Position numbers and translations under genes: made by a program. A stretch of DNA of 64,000 nt from Hydrocarboniphaga daqingensis (GTDB lineage Bacteria > Pseudomonadota > Gammaproteobacteria > Nevskiales > Nevskiaceae): contig NZ_FQWZ01000003.1 of the NCBI RefSeq assembly GCF_900129825.1, forward strand, positions 240,353 to 304,352, in the 5' to 3' direction. Position 1 is the first letter of the stretch. Each line of letters opens with the position of its first letter. The notes beneath the pieces are model-generated. The model searched no databases, was not told the origin of the DNA, and saw only the letters and a program-made list of their open reading frames with translations. Below, one piece after another: positions 21,527-29,544 of this stretch.

Positions 21527-22894
21527 ATGACCCGTCCTAGACGCCTTGTTCCCTTGCAGGCCTGCCTGCTGATGGCGCTGCTCGCGCTGCCGGTTTCGGC
21601 ACGCGACGAGCCGCGCGAAGTCCGTGACAGTCGCGAGTCGCACGAGGTCCGCGACGATCGCGGCGATCGCGACGACCGTTCGGGACGCGATGCCGATCGG
21701 GAGCGCGATCGCGATCGCGAGCCGCGCGATGATGACCGCGACGACCGCGATGACCGTGATGACGACCGCAGCGACGACCGCGGGGGTGATTCGGATCGCG
21801 GGCGCGGCGAGGACGACGATGCGCTGTCGCGCGACCCGCTGGTCCCGCGCGCCGACGATGTGATCGCCTTCGAGCGAGGCGGCGATGGCCATGAGCATCG
21901 CCAGGGCGAAGTGCTGATGGTCGGTGAGGCGGCGGATCTGCTTGGCGTGCAGCAGGGCGGCTACCGCGTGTTCGACCTCCGACCACTGGAGGCACTCGGA
22001 CTGGTCCAGGCACGCGTTCGGCTTGCTCCGGGCGAGTCGGTGGCCGCTGCGGTCGAGCGGGTACAAGCCTTGGCCCCGCAGGCGGCAGTCGCGCCGAATC
22101 ATCTGTTTTCCGCGTCGGCGCCCGCGCCAGTCTCGGCCCCATCACCGGCCGGGTCCGCGCCGCGCCGCACCGTGGTGGGCGGGCGCATCGGCATCATCGA
22201 CACCGGCGCCGAGTTCGCGACCGGTCCGCTGTCTGCCGTGGTGGACGAGGCACGCAGCTTTACCGGTCAGTCTTACTCACCGCGAGAGCACGGCAGCGTC
22301 GTGGCGGCCATTGCGGCGGCGCAGGGCTTGAGACTGGGCGTGGCCGACGTGTTCGCGATCGACACGGCGCAGCGCTTGGTTGCACCGACCGACGCGATCG
22401 CCAGCGCGGTCGACTGGCTGGTCGGTCGCCGCTACCCGGTCATCAACATCAGCATCGAAGGCCCCGACAACGCGGTGCTGGCGCAAGTCGTGCGGCGCGC
22501 CGCCGCTCGCGGTGTCGTGGTGGTGGCAGCGGCCGGCAATGGCGGGCCGGCGGCCGCGCCGGTGTATCCGGCCGCCTACCCCGACGTGGTCGCAGTGACC
22601 GCCGTCGACGGCGATGGCCGTGGTTATCGGCGCGCCAACCGCGGACGCTACATCGGGTTTGCAGCGCTCGGCGTCGATGTGCTGAACCCGTTTGATCCAG
22701 CGGCGCGGTCGACGGTGTCGGGTACGTCGTTTGCCGCGCCTCGTGTTGCCGCGGAGATCGCGTTGCGGTTATCCGACCAACCGCCGGGCTCGGCGACGGC
22801 GGTGTTGGCTGCGTTGAGATCCGAGGCACGCGATCTGGGTGAGCCTGGGCACGACCCGGTGTACGGCTGGGGATGGATCGGCGCCGCCCGCTGA
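21527..22894 (+). CDS. Subtilisin-like (S8) serine peptidase with Asp/Arg repeat region
   Basis: A 455-residue exported protease. After the signal peptide (to about residue 25) comes a 73-residue run composed almost only of Asp, Arg, Glu and Gly (26-98). A linker and the catalytic domain follow, with Asp225 in GIIDTGAE, His255 in REHGSVVAAIA, the oxyanion Asn338 in AAAGNGGP and nucleophile Ser401 in SGTSFAAPRVA. All catalytic residues are present, although the domain is short. ATG 21527 starts the signal peptide. It is divergent from the ECF sigma operon by 83 bases, which suggests a role in the same surface response, such as maturation or cleavage of envelope proteins. No autotransporter domain is present. 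Confidence 0.85.
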   Translation: MTRPRRLVPLQACLLMALLALPVSARDEPREVRDSRESHEVRDDRGDRDDRSGRDADRERDRDREPRDDDRDDRDDRDDDRSDDRGGDSDRGRGEDDDALSRDPLVPRADDVIAFERGGDGHEHRQGEVLMVGEAADLLGVQQGGYRVFDLRPLEALGLVQARVRLAPGESVAAAVERVQALAPQAAVAPNHLFSASAPAPVSAPSPAGSAPRRTVVGGRIGIIDTGAEFATGPLSAVVDEARSFTGQSYSPREHGSVVAAIAAAQGLRLGVADVFAIDTAQRLVAPTDAIASAVDWLVGRRYPVINISIEGPDNAVLAQVVRRAAARGVVVVAAAGNGGPAAAPVYPAAYPDVVAVTAVDGDGRGYRRANRGRYIGFAALGVDVLNPFDPAARSTVSGTSFAAPRVAAEIALRLSDQPPGSATAVLAALRSEARDLGEPGHDPVYGWGWIGAAR

Positions 22895-22952
22895 CGGCGG
22901 TGACCGTACGTCGGCGCGCGCGTCGCGGTGCTCCCCAGCCTGACGCCGTTCG

Positions 22953-22979
22953 GGAATAATGCCGCGCCCCGACGCGTAG
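22953..22979 (+). promoter_or_regulatory. ECF-sigma-type promoter of the TonB receptor gene
   Basis: GGAATAA (22953-22959) is followed by 15 bases and CGTAG (22975-22979), a one-base-longer variant of the sigma and DUF5666 promoters. The expected start is 10-15 bases before ATG 22997, so the leader would be very short. Confidence 0.55.
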
Positions 22980-22996
22980 CCTAAAAGACGTCATTG

Positions 22997-25444
22997 ATGA
23001 CGCTTGACTGGTGTGCTCTCCAGAATGCGATCGCCCGTTATGGCCGGGTTCTGATCGCGGCTGCCTGCTGGCTGCCCTGTGATAGCGGGGCGCAGACGAC
23101 GGCGGACGAGCTTGATCCTGTCGCGACCGTCGTCGAACTGCCGACCGTGATCGTCACATCGCGTCACAGCCAGGAGCGAGCGCTCGACGTGCCGATCTCG
23201 CTGGTGACGCTGTCGGGTGACGACCTGGCGGCCGCCGGATTGAGCTCGGTCACCGATCTGCCGCAGCGGGTGCCGGGCCTGACCGTGGTCTCGGTCAATC
23301 CGCGGCTGACGACGTTCTCGATCCGCGGCTTGGGCAGCAGCAGCCAGAACGACGGCATCGAAAGCAGCGTTGGCTTGTTCGTCGACGGCATCTACGCCGG
23401 ACGTGCCGGCAACTCGGTGTTCGACTTGATCGACCTCGAGCGAATCGAGGTACTGCGCGGCCCGCAGGGCACGCTCTATGGCAAGAACACGACCGCCGGT
23501 GCCATTCACGTGGTCACGCGCCTGCCGACGCAATCGTTTGAAGTCCAGGGTGAGTCGCGATTGTCGGAATACGGCGGCGAGCAGTTTCGCGGCACCGTCA
23601 GCGGGCCGCTGGTCGACGACGAACTGGCCGCTCGGCTGACCGGCTACAGCACGCGCCGCGACGGCTTGATCGAAAACCGCTTCGACGGTCAAACCTTGAA
23701 CAACCGTGACAAGGCCGGCGCGCGCGGTCAGTTGCTGTGGACGCCATCAGGGCGGGACCTGGTGGCCAGACTGATCACCGAATACGGTCGCGGCGACGAA
23801 AGCTGCTGTGCCTATCCGCTGGTGGCGCCGATTCGTCCCAACGTGACCGTGCGCGACGACTACATGGAATACACCCGCGCCTCATCTGATCCTTTCGATC
23901 GCGAGGCCGATTCCGATTTGCCGACGCGGGCCTTCGTCGAGCTCAGCGCCGCCTCGCTGGAGCTGGTGCTGCCGCTGGGCTCGCAGCAGACGCTGACCAG
24001 CCTCAGTGGTTGGCGCGACTGGCACTCGGTGCCGCTGAGCGACGACGGTACGTCGCTGCGATTGGCCGCATTCGGCACGGCCAACGGCCAGCAGCAATTC
24101 AGCCAGGAGCTGCGGCTGAATCGCGACGACGGCGCGTTCAAGAGCGTGGCAGGCCTCTACTACCTGCACCAGCAGCTGGAAGGTCGCGATCGTGCGGTGC
24201 TCGGTGACGAGTTGGTGCAGTGGACGCTCGGCGGTTTGATCCGCGAACGCGTACCGGGCGCAACGCGCCGCGACGTCGGCCTGGCGCTCGACCTGTTGAT
24301 CCCGCCACGGACGCTCGACGGCATGGTCGTACAGGCGCCCTACTGGCAACACACCGACAGCGTCGCGGGGTTCGCCTCCACGCACTGGCAGGCGCTGGAT
24401 TCGCTGATCGTCGACCTGGGCTTGCGCTATACGCATGAGTGGAAACTGGCCAACGTCAGCCGCTCGCGCTCCGGCGGCGATGTCGACGCCAGCCCGCTGG
24501 CGCTGACCAACAATCTCGACGTGCTCGGCAACTTGATCGGCGTCGATCTGAGCGGTGCCACGTTCAACGGCCTGATCGATGGCTTGGTCGGCGGCGAGTT
24601 CAGCCGTCGTGACCGTTACTCGGAAGGCAACGTGTCGGGCAATGTCGCGCTGAATTACACGCTGACGCCACATGCCAGTGTCTACGGGTCGGTGGCACGC
24701 GGCTACAAGAGCGGTGGCATCAATCTCGGGGTCACCGGCGAGACGGTCAAGCCGACGTTCAAACCCGAGACGGTCAACGCCTACGAGCTCGGCGCCAAGG
24801 CCGACCTGCTGCAACGCCGTCTGTCGCTGTCGGGCGCGCTCTATTACTCGCAGGTCCGCAACTATCAGGCGCTGACGTTCAATGAAGACAAGGCACTGAT
24901 CCCCGATCCGCGCCAGACCAATCTGCTCAACGTCGGCCGTGTGCGCTTGCGCGGTGTCGAGTTGCAGGCCGACGCCTTGCTTCCGGCCGATCTACGCTTG
25001 CGCGCTGCGCTGGCGTACAACGACGCCGTGACGGTCGACTTTCGCAATGCGCCCGACGAAGACACGCGCCGCAACGACCGCGACCTCAGCGGTCGCCAGC
25101 TGTACAACGCGCCGCGCTGGAGCGGCAATGTCGGCTTGAGCCACAGCCTGTCGCTGGGGCACTCGCTGGTGCTGGAGTCGGGTGTCGATACGTCGTACCG
25201 CAGCGATACATTCGGCAGCGTCGAGCGCGGCCGCTCCAGTCGCATCGAGGGCTACACGCTGACCGATCTGCGCGTCGACGTGCGCAGCGAACGGCAAGGC
25301 TGGGTCGTAGGAGCCTGGGTGCGCAACGTGTTCGACGAGCAGTATCTGGCAGCGACGCAGGCGCTGTACGGCGTCGGCGATTACGGCGGTTTTGCCGGTG
25401 ACCCGCGCATCATCGGCCTGCGTTTCGGCTGGACGCTGCCGTGA
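22997..25444 (+). CDS. TonB-dependent receptor, iron-complex type
   Basis: An 815-residue outer-membrane receptor. It has a signal peptide to about residue 33, then a TonB-box-like VELPTVIVTS. The plug domain follows with SIRGLGSSSQNDGIESSVGLFVDGIYAGR and LERIEVLRGPQGTLYGKNTTAGAIHVVTR. The barrel ends with YGGFAGDPRIIGLRFGWTLP. It lacks an N-terminal STN signalling domain, so it is not a FecA-type transducer for the sigma factor. ATG 22997 is preferred over TTG 22994. Its stop overlaps the GTG of a diguanylate cyclase by 4 bases. It carries the ECF-type promoter of the local regulon. The substrate is unknown; the NTTAGAIHVVT class takes many ligands besides siderophores. Confidence 0.9.
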   Translation: MTLDWCALQNAIARYGRVLIAAACWLPCDSGAQTTADELDPVATVVELPTVIVTSRHSQERALDVPISLVTLSGDDLAAAGLSSVTDLPQRVPGLTVVSVNPRLTTFSIRGLGSSSQNDGIESSVGLFVDGIYAGRAGNSVFDLIDLERIEVLRGPQGTLYGKNTTAGAIHVVTRLPTQSFEVQGESRLSEYGGEQFRGTVSGPLVDDELAARLTGYSTRRDGLIENRFDGQTLNNRDKAGARGQLLWTPSGRDLVARLITEYGRGDESCCAYPLVAPIRPNVTVRDDYMEYTRASSDPFDREADSDLPTRAFVELSAASLELVLPLGSQQTLTSLSGWRDWHSVPLSDDGTSLRLAAFGTANGQQQFSQELRLNRDDGAFKSVAGLYYLHQQLEGRDRAVLGDELVQWTLGGLIRERVPGATRRDVGLALDLLIPPRTLDGMVVQAPYWQHTDSVAGFASTHWQALDSLIVDLGLRYTHEWKLANVSRSRSGGDVDASPLALTNNLDVLGNLIGVDLSGATFNGLIDGLVGGEFSRRDRYSEGNVSGNVALNYTLTPHASVYGSVARGYKSGGINLGVTGETVKPTFKPETVNAYELGAKADLLQRRLSLSGALYYSQVRNYQALTFNEDKALIPDPRQTNLLNVGRVRLRGVELQADALLPADLRLRAALAYNDAVTVDFRNAPDEDTRRNDRDLSGRQLYNAPRWSGNVGLSHSLSLGHSLVLESGVDTSYRSDTFGSVERGRSSRIEGYTLTDLRVDVRSERQGWVVGAWVRNVFDEQYLAATQALYGVGDYGGFAGDPRIIGLRFGWTLP

Positions 25445-26616
25445 ATCCGCCGCTCGATCAGCATTTCGACGTGCGCACGGCGCTGGTGATCTGGCTGCTG
25501 GTGCAGTTCTCGTTCGGCGTACTGGAGCTGATCATGGCCAGCACCCGGCGCGATACGCCGCTGCTGTTGATGACCAGCCTGTCCGCCTTGATCACCGGCG
25601 TCAGCACGCTGCTGCTTGCATTGCGCGGGCTGATTCCCGATGCGCTGAGCATCGGTGTGGCAAACGGCTTGTACTGGCTCGGCCTGTCGATGCTGTGGAC
25701 TGGCATGCGCTTGTTTTCGCGGCGCCCGGTCCATCTTTGGCTGATCTGGCTGCCGGCGCTGGCCATTGCGCTGGCCTTTACCTTCGTGCCGGCGATCGCC
25801 GGCGACTTTCGCATTCGGGTGCAGATCAGCTGCTATTCGCTGGCTTTGATCACCGGCGTGACCGCGTTGGATCTGATCGGTGATCAGCGCCGCGAGCCGC
25901 TGGTGGCGCGCCACATCGTGCTGCTGGCGGTGCTGGTGTCGACCTTCGCGCTGCTCGGACAAGGCGTGCTGGCCAGTGTCGTCGGTCCGTCGGCAACCTC
26001 GCTGCGAGGCGTGCCCCGGGTGCAGCAGGCATCGGCGATTCTGCTGGTCGTGGTGACGATGCTCTGGCACATCGGCCTGCTGCTGATGATCAGCGAACGC
26101 TTGCAAAACCGGCTGTTGCTGTTGGCCGAGCGCGATGGCCTGACCGGAGTGCTCAATCGGGCCGGTTTCGAGCGGCTGGGCCAGCGCCAGGTCGAGCGCT
26201 GCCACCGCTCGGGGTCGGCTTCGACCGTGCTGATGATGGATCTGGACTACTTCAAGCAGGTCAATGATCGCTACGGCCACGACATCGGCGATCAAATGCT
26301 GCGGCTGTTCGTGCAGACCGTCCGTGGCCTGCTGCGTCCCGGCGACTTGTTCGGCCGTTACGGCGGCGAAGAGTTTTGCGTGCTACTGCCAGCGACCGTT
26401 GCCGCCGATGCGGTGGTGATCGGCGAGCGCCTGCGCGAATGCTTCGAGCGCGTCAGCCTGCCGGTCGATCAAGAACGCTCGTTGTCGACGACGGTGACGA
26501 TCGGTGTCTACACGGTGCCCGGTCACGACCGGTCACTGGCGTCGGCGATGAAGATCGCGGACGCGGCGCTTTACGTCGGCAAGCGCCGCGGCCGCAACTG
26601 CGTGGTGCTGGCCTAG
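25441..26616 (+). CDS. Membrane diguanylate cyclase (GGDEF)
   Basis: A 391-residue inner-membrane enzyme that makes cyclic di-GMP. About six or seven hydrophobic segments span residues 13-217. The GGDEF domain follows, with RDGLTGVLNRAGF (231-243), LMMDLDYFKQVNDRYGHDIGD and an intact GGEEF (308-312). RPGD at 299-302 is the RxxD inhibitory site in its standard place, so product feedback is expected. GTG 25441 overlaps the TonB-receptor stop (GTGA), so receptor and cyclase are translationally coupled. The last codon shares a CTAG with the convergent lipoprotein gene. The N-terminal sensor is not a recognised domain. Confidence 0.9.
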   Translation: MNPPLDQHFDVRTALVIWLLVQFSFGVLELIMASTRRDTPLLLMTSLSALITGVSTLLLALRGLIPDALSIGVANGLYWLGLSMLWTGMRLFSRRPVHLWLIWLPALAIALAFTFVPAIAGDFRIRVQISCYSLALITGVTALDLIGDQRREPLVARHIVLLAVLVSTFALLGQGVLASVVGPSATSLRGVPRVQQASAILLVVVTMLWHIGLLLMISERLQNRLLLLAERDGLTGVLNRAGFERLGQRQVERCHRSGSASTVLMMDLDYFKQVNDRYGHDIGDQMLRLFVQTVRGLLRPGDLFGRYGGEEFCVLLPATVAADAVVIGERLRECFERVSLPVDQERSLSTTVTIGVYTVPGHDRSLASAMKIADAALYVGKRRGRNCVVLA

Positions 26617-28061
26617 CGGCGCAGCTGCGCCGTCTGCATCGTCCGCAGCGGCTGCTGCGGTACCGGCACGAACACCGCTTCGAGCACGTAGGGGTCGTCC
26701 AGATGCAGCGGCGTCACGTCGGCCGGTGCGTGGTGCCCCGTTTGGCGCGGCACTTCGGGTCGCGCTGCACGGGCCGTCGTCGCCAGCGTGCCGTCCGGTC
26801 CGAACAAGCTGCGCGTATTGCCGTCAGCCAGCGGCAGTGCGTACAGATCCTCGTAGGCCCGCAGTTCGTATTCACCGGTCTTGGCCGACGCGGCTTGCGC
26901 GGCGGGCACAACGCGACGCAGCTGGTGGTCGCCGCTGGCCACGCGCAGCGTGGCGCCGGTGGCCGGCGCCAGTTCCGGCGCGACGTACAGTTGGCCGCTG
27001 GCGAGCCGATCGGGTTGCGGGCTCAGCGGCTGTACCGGATACCAGCGATGGTCCTGGCCCGACGCACGCAAGCTGTCGTAGCTGAGCACCTTCATCGCCG
27101 CGTCCAGCGTCACCCGCCAGATCAGTCCTTCCAGCGGCGCGGGCGCCGACGCAGCGGCCTTGAACCAGGCCACGTAGGTGATCTGCACCAGCGTGGCGCC
27201 GCCAAAGCGCGTGTAGCCGATCTGGTAATAGACCGGCGATTGACCCGTGTCGGCGCCCAAGCCCTGAGGCAGATAGGCCGGTGCCGCCGGCAGATCCTGT
27301 TCGCTGGCGGTTTCGATCCACAGTCGCGGTGCATGGCGCTCGGCCAGCGCCCGCCACGCCGAATTGGTCATCGACGGATACTGCAGCACGTTCAGTTCGA
27401 CGGCCTGCGGGAGCTGGTCGAGCAGACGCAGATCTTCGACGGGCTTGGGCGCCCACAGGCGCATCGATGTACCGGCCGGTAAAGCCTGCAACGGTGCCAG
27501 ATAGTCGCGCTGCCACTGGGCTGGATCGAACGCGGCTTCGGTGACGGCCGCAGGTTGGTCGGCGGGCTTGACCGCCGCTTGCAGCTTGGCCCAGTTGGCA
27601 TCGTCCGCCAGTTCGATCGCGGCCAGCACCCGGCCGCAGTCGGCCAACCGCGCGCGCAGGTCGGCGCGCTGCGGATTGGGGATGCCCAGATTCATCAGTT
27701 CGTAGTCGCGCGCCTCTTCTTCCAGTTCGCGCATGCGCCGCGTCCATTCCCAAACGTCATCGACGCCGCTCACTTGGTCGCGGAACGACGCCAGCATCCG
27801 GTCGGTGCGCAGATACGCAAAGCCGGGCACGACGTGAAACGACGCTTCGCGCACGCCGGCCTCTGCAATCCGCGCTTCGATCGCGTCGAACTCGCTGCGG
27901 CAGGTGCTGAAGTTTTTGAAGAAGCCGGTGAACGGCGACGCAGGTGCCGGCGATGGCGATGGTGCCGTTGTCGTGGCGACCGTGCTGCAGGCGCTGACCA
28001 GCAACGCGGCCGACAGGCTGAAGACGCGACGCACTGCCGCACCGCTCACACACTGGAACAT
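26613..28061 (-). CDS. Hypothetical large lipoprotein
   Basis: An exported protein of about 482 residues starting at ATG 28061, with a signal peptide ending LSAALLVSACS (lipobox VSAC) and a Thr/Pro/Ser/Ala linker. A charged helical part follows (DDVWEWTRRMRELEEEARDYELMNLGIPNPQRADLRARL), then Gln/Trp/Tyr-containing segments such as SPVYYQIGYTRFGGATLVQITYVAWF. I do not recognise a family. It is convergent with the cyclase gene, sharing the bases CTAG at the two stops. It appears monocistronic. Confidence 0.62.
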   Translation of the reverse strand: MFQCVSGAAVRRVFSLSAALLVSACSTVATTTAPSPSPAPASPFTGFFKNFSTCRSEFDAIEARIAEAGVREASFHVVPGFAYLRTDRMLASFRDQVSGVDDVWEWTRRMRELEEEARDYELMNLGIPNPQRADLRARLADCGRVLAAIELADDANWAKLQAAVKPADQPAAVTEAAFDPAQWQRDYLAPLQALPAGTSMRLWAPKPVEDLRLLDQLPQAVELNVLQYPSMTNSAWRALAERHAPRLWIETASEQDLPAAPAYLPQGLGADTGQSPVYYQIGYTRFGGATLVQITYVAWFKAAASAPAPLEGLIWRVTLDAAMKVLSYDSLRASGQDHRWYPVQPLSPQPDRLASGQLYVAPELAPATGATLRVASGDHQLRRVVPAAQAASAKTGEYELRAYEDLYALPLADGNTRSLFGPDGTLATTARAARPEVPRQTGHHAPADVTPLHLDDPYVLEAVFVPVPQQPLRTMQTAQLRR

Positions 28062-28659
28062 GGATCTCCCCCGCAACGATCGAAGTTGCACGCTAGCGGT
28101 TCACAGCCCGAGCCGGCCCCACCCGTTGGTATGGTCTGCGGCGCAAGATTTCGTGCTGCGCTGCGGCATTACCGGCGGTATTGCTGCGGTTCGTGTGCCA
28201 CTGGTCAGCGGGCTCGGCCATCGCGCGTGACGGCAGATATCGCGGGCTGATGCTGCCAAGAAGCTGCCACAGCGCCGCCATAGTGCTGCCACGTGGCAGA
28301 ATCGGCGCGCCCTGACGGGCGCCGATGTCATCACCGCGGTTGCCCATGCCGTCAAAACCTGTTTAGAAACGCTAGCTTGTTCTGAATGTGACGATCTGAT
28401 CGCCTTGGCATGCGGTTTGACTGCAAAGCATGCCCCCTTCGTGATGCAAGACCGCGATGCCACTTGCCGGGCTGGCCGAACCGGTCTGCGTTGTCTCTGA
28501 GCGGCGTCCCGAGCGCGTCGATTTCGCCGGTCGAGGCGTCCTCAGGGCTCGCTTCGATGGCCGCAGGCCGACGCACTGCAATTGGTGGCTGAAGAAGCCG
28601 ACGCCCAAGCCCGAGTGGGTCGGCTGATTACCGCTGGTTTTTCTGCTGGATACCTCACG
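28062..28659. other. Long intergenic region with phased repeats, no gene seen
   Basis: Nearly 600 bases separate the divergent lipoprotein and persulfide dioxygenase genes. It holds four 11-base-phased GCYGCCA repeats ending in a 14-base palindrome (28252-28299), an imperfect GC hairpin (28302-28325) and a possible sigma-70 promoter for the downstream operon (TTGCCC at 28340-28345, TAGAAA near 28364). Short open frames here have no ribosome site or recognisable product. If that promoter is used, the operon has a leader near 285 bases. Confidence 0.5.
28252..28299. repeat. Four 11-bp direct repeats GCYGCCA-N4 ending in a palindrome
   Basis: GCTGCCA starts at 28252, 28263 and 28285, and GCCGCCA starts at 28274, so four copies recur at exactly 11 bases, about one helical turn. 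The last copy forms part of the perfect 14-base palindrome CTGCCACGTGGCAG (28286-28299). The period is not a multiple of three, so this is not coding repetition. It looks like a regulator array on one face of the DNA. Confidence 0.6.
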
Positions 28660-29544
28660 ATGAATTCGAACCCGAAGATGCAGATTGAAGCCTATTTCGA
28701 CGAGGCGACCTCCACGGTCAGCTACATCGTCGTGGACTCGCAGACGATGCAGTGCGCTGTCATCGACAGCGTGCTCGACTACGACCCCAAATCAGGCCGC
28801 ACGTCGACGACGTCGGCCGATCGACTGATGGCGCGCGTCAAGGCGCTGGGCGCCACGGTGTCGTGGCACCTGGAGACGCATGTGCACGCCGACCATCTGT
28901 CGGCCGCCTCGTACCTGCGCCAACATCTCGGTGGCCATATCGCGATCGGCGCTCAGATCCGGACCGTGCAGAAAGTATTCGGCACGCTGTTCAATGCCGG
29001 TGAGGAATTCGCCCGCGACGGTCGTCAATTCAACCGGTTGTTCGATGACGGCGATACGTTCGCGATCGGCTCGCTGCAAGGCCGCGTGATTCACACGCCC
29101 GGGCACACGCCGGCCTGCCTGACCTACGTGATCGGTGATGGGCGCGAGCAGGCCGCGTTCGTCGGCGATACCTTGTTCATGCCCGATTACGGCACCGCAC
29201 GCTGCGACTTTCCCGGTGGTGATGCGCGAACGCTGTATCGGTCGATCAATCGAGTGCTGAGTCTGCCGCCGGAGACGCCGTTGTACTTGTGTCATGACTA
29301 TCGTCCCGGTGGCCGCGAGCTGCGTTATGTGACGACCGTGGCCGAGCAACGCGCGCACAACATCCATGTTCGCGACGGCATCAGCGAAGACGCCTTCGTG
29401 ACGATGCGCACGACTCGCGACGCGACGCTCGACATGCCGACGCTGATCCTGCCGTCGGTGCAGATCAACATGCGGGCGGGCGAACTGCCGCCGGCCGAAG
29501 ACAACGGCATGCGGTACCTGAAGATTCCGTTGAACGCGCTGTGA
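28660..29544 (+). CDS. blh: MBL-fold persulfide dioxygenase (ETHE1/Blh type)
   Basis: A 294-residue metallo-beta-lactamase-fold enzyme expected to oxidise glutathione persulfide to sulfite. Iron and zinc ligand motifs are present: THVHADHL (His74, His76, Asp78, His79), HTPGHTPACL, GDTLFMPDYGTARCDFPGG and LCHDY, all characteristic of ETHE1-like dioxygenases. ATG 28660 begins the conserved domain. The stop overlaps the GTG of a TauE/SafE exporter, and two YeeE/YedE transporter genes follow, as in BigR-Blh sulfide-detoxification operons. Neither a BigR regulator nor a rhodanese domain is present. It acts in the cytosol. Confidence 0.88.
   Translation: MNSNPKMQIEAYFDEATSTVSYIVVDSQTMQCAVIDSVLDYDPKSGRTSTTSADRLMARVKALGATVSWHLETHVHADHLSAASYLRQHLGGHIAIGAQIRTVQKVFGTLFNAGEEFARDGRQFNRLFDDGDTFAIGSLQGRVIHTPGHTPACLTYVIGDGREQAAFVGDTLFMPDYGTARCDFPGGDARTLYRSINRVLSLPPETPLYLCHDYRPGGRELRYVTTVAEQRAHNIHVRDGISEDAFVTMRTTRDATLDMPTLILPSVQINMRAGELPPAEDNGMRYLKIPLNAL

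Noticed and set aside
21600-21820. GAYCGY hexamer tract as an iteron or CRISPR-like array
   Set aside because: The period matches codons for Asp-Arg in a confident protease gene, so it is coding repetition.
28252-28299. 11-base repeats as a CRISPR array
   Set aside because: Units are 7 bases with 4-base spacers; far too short, and no cas genes are near.
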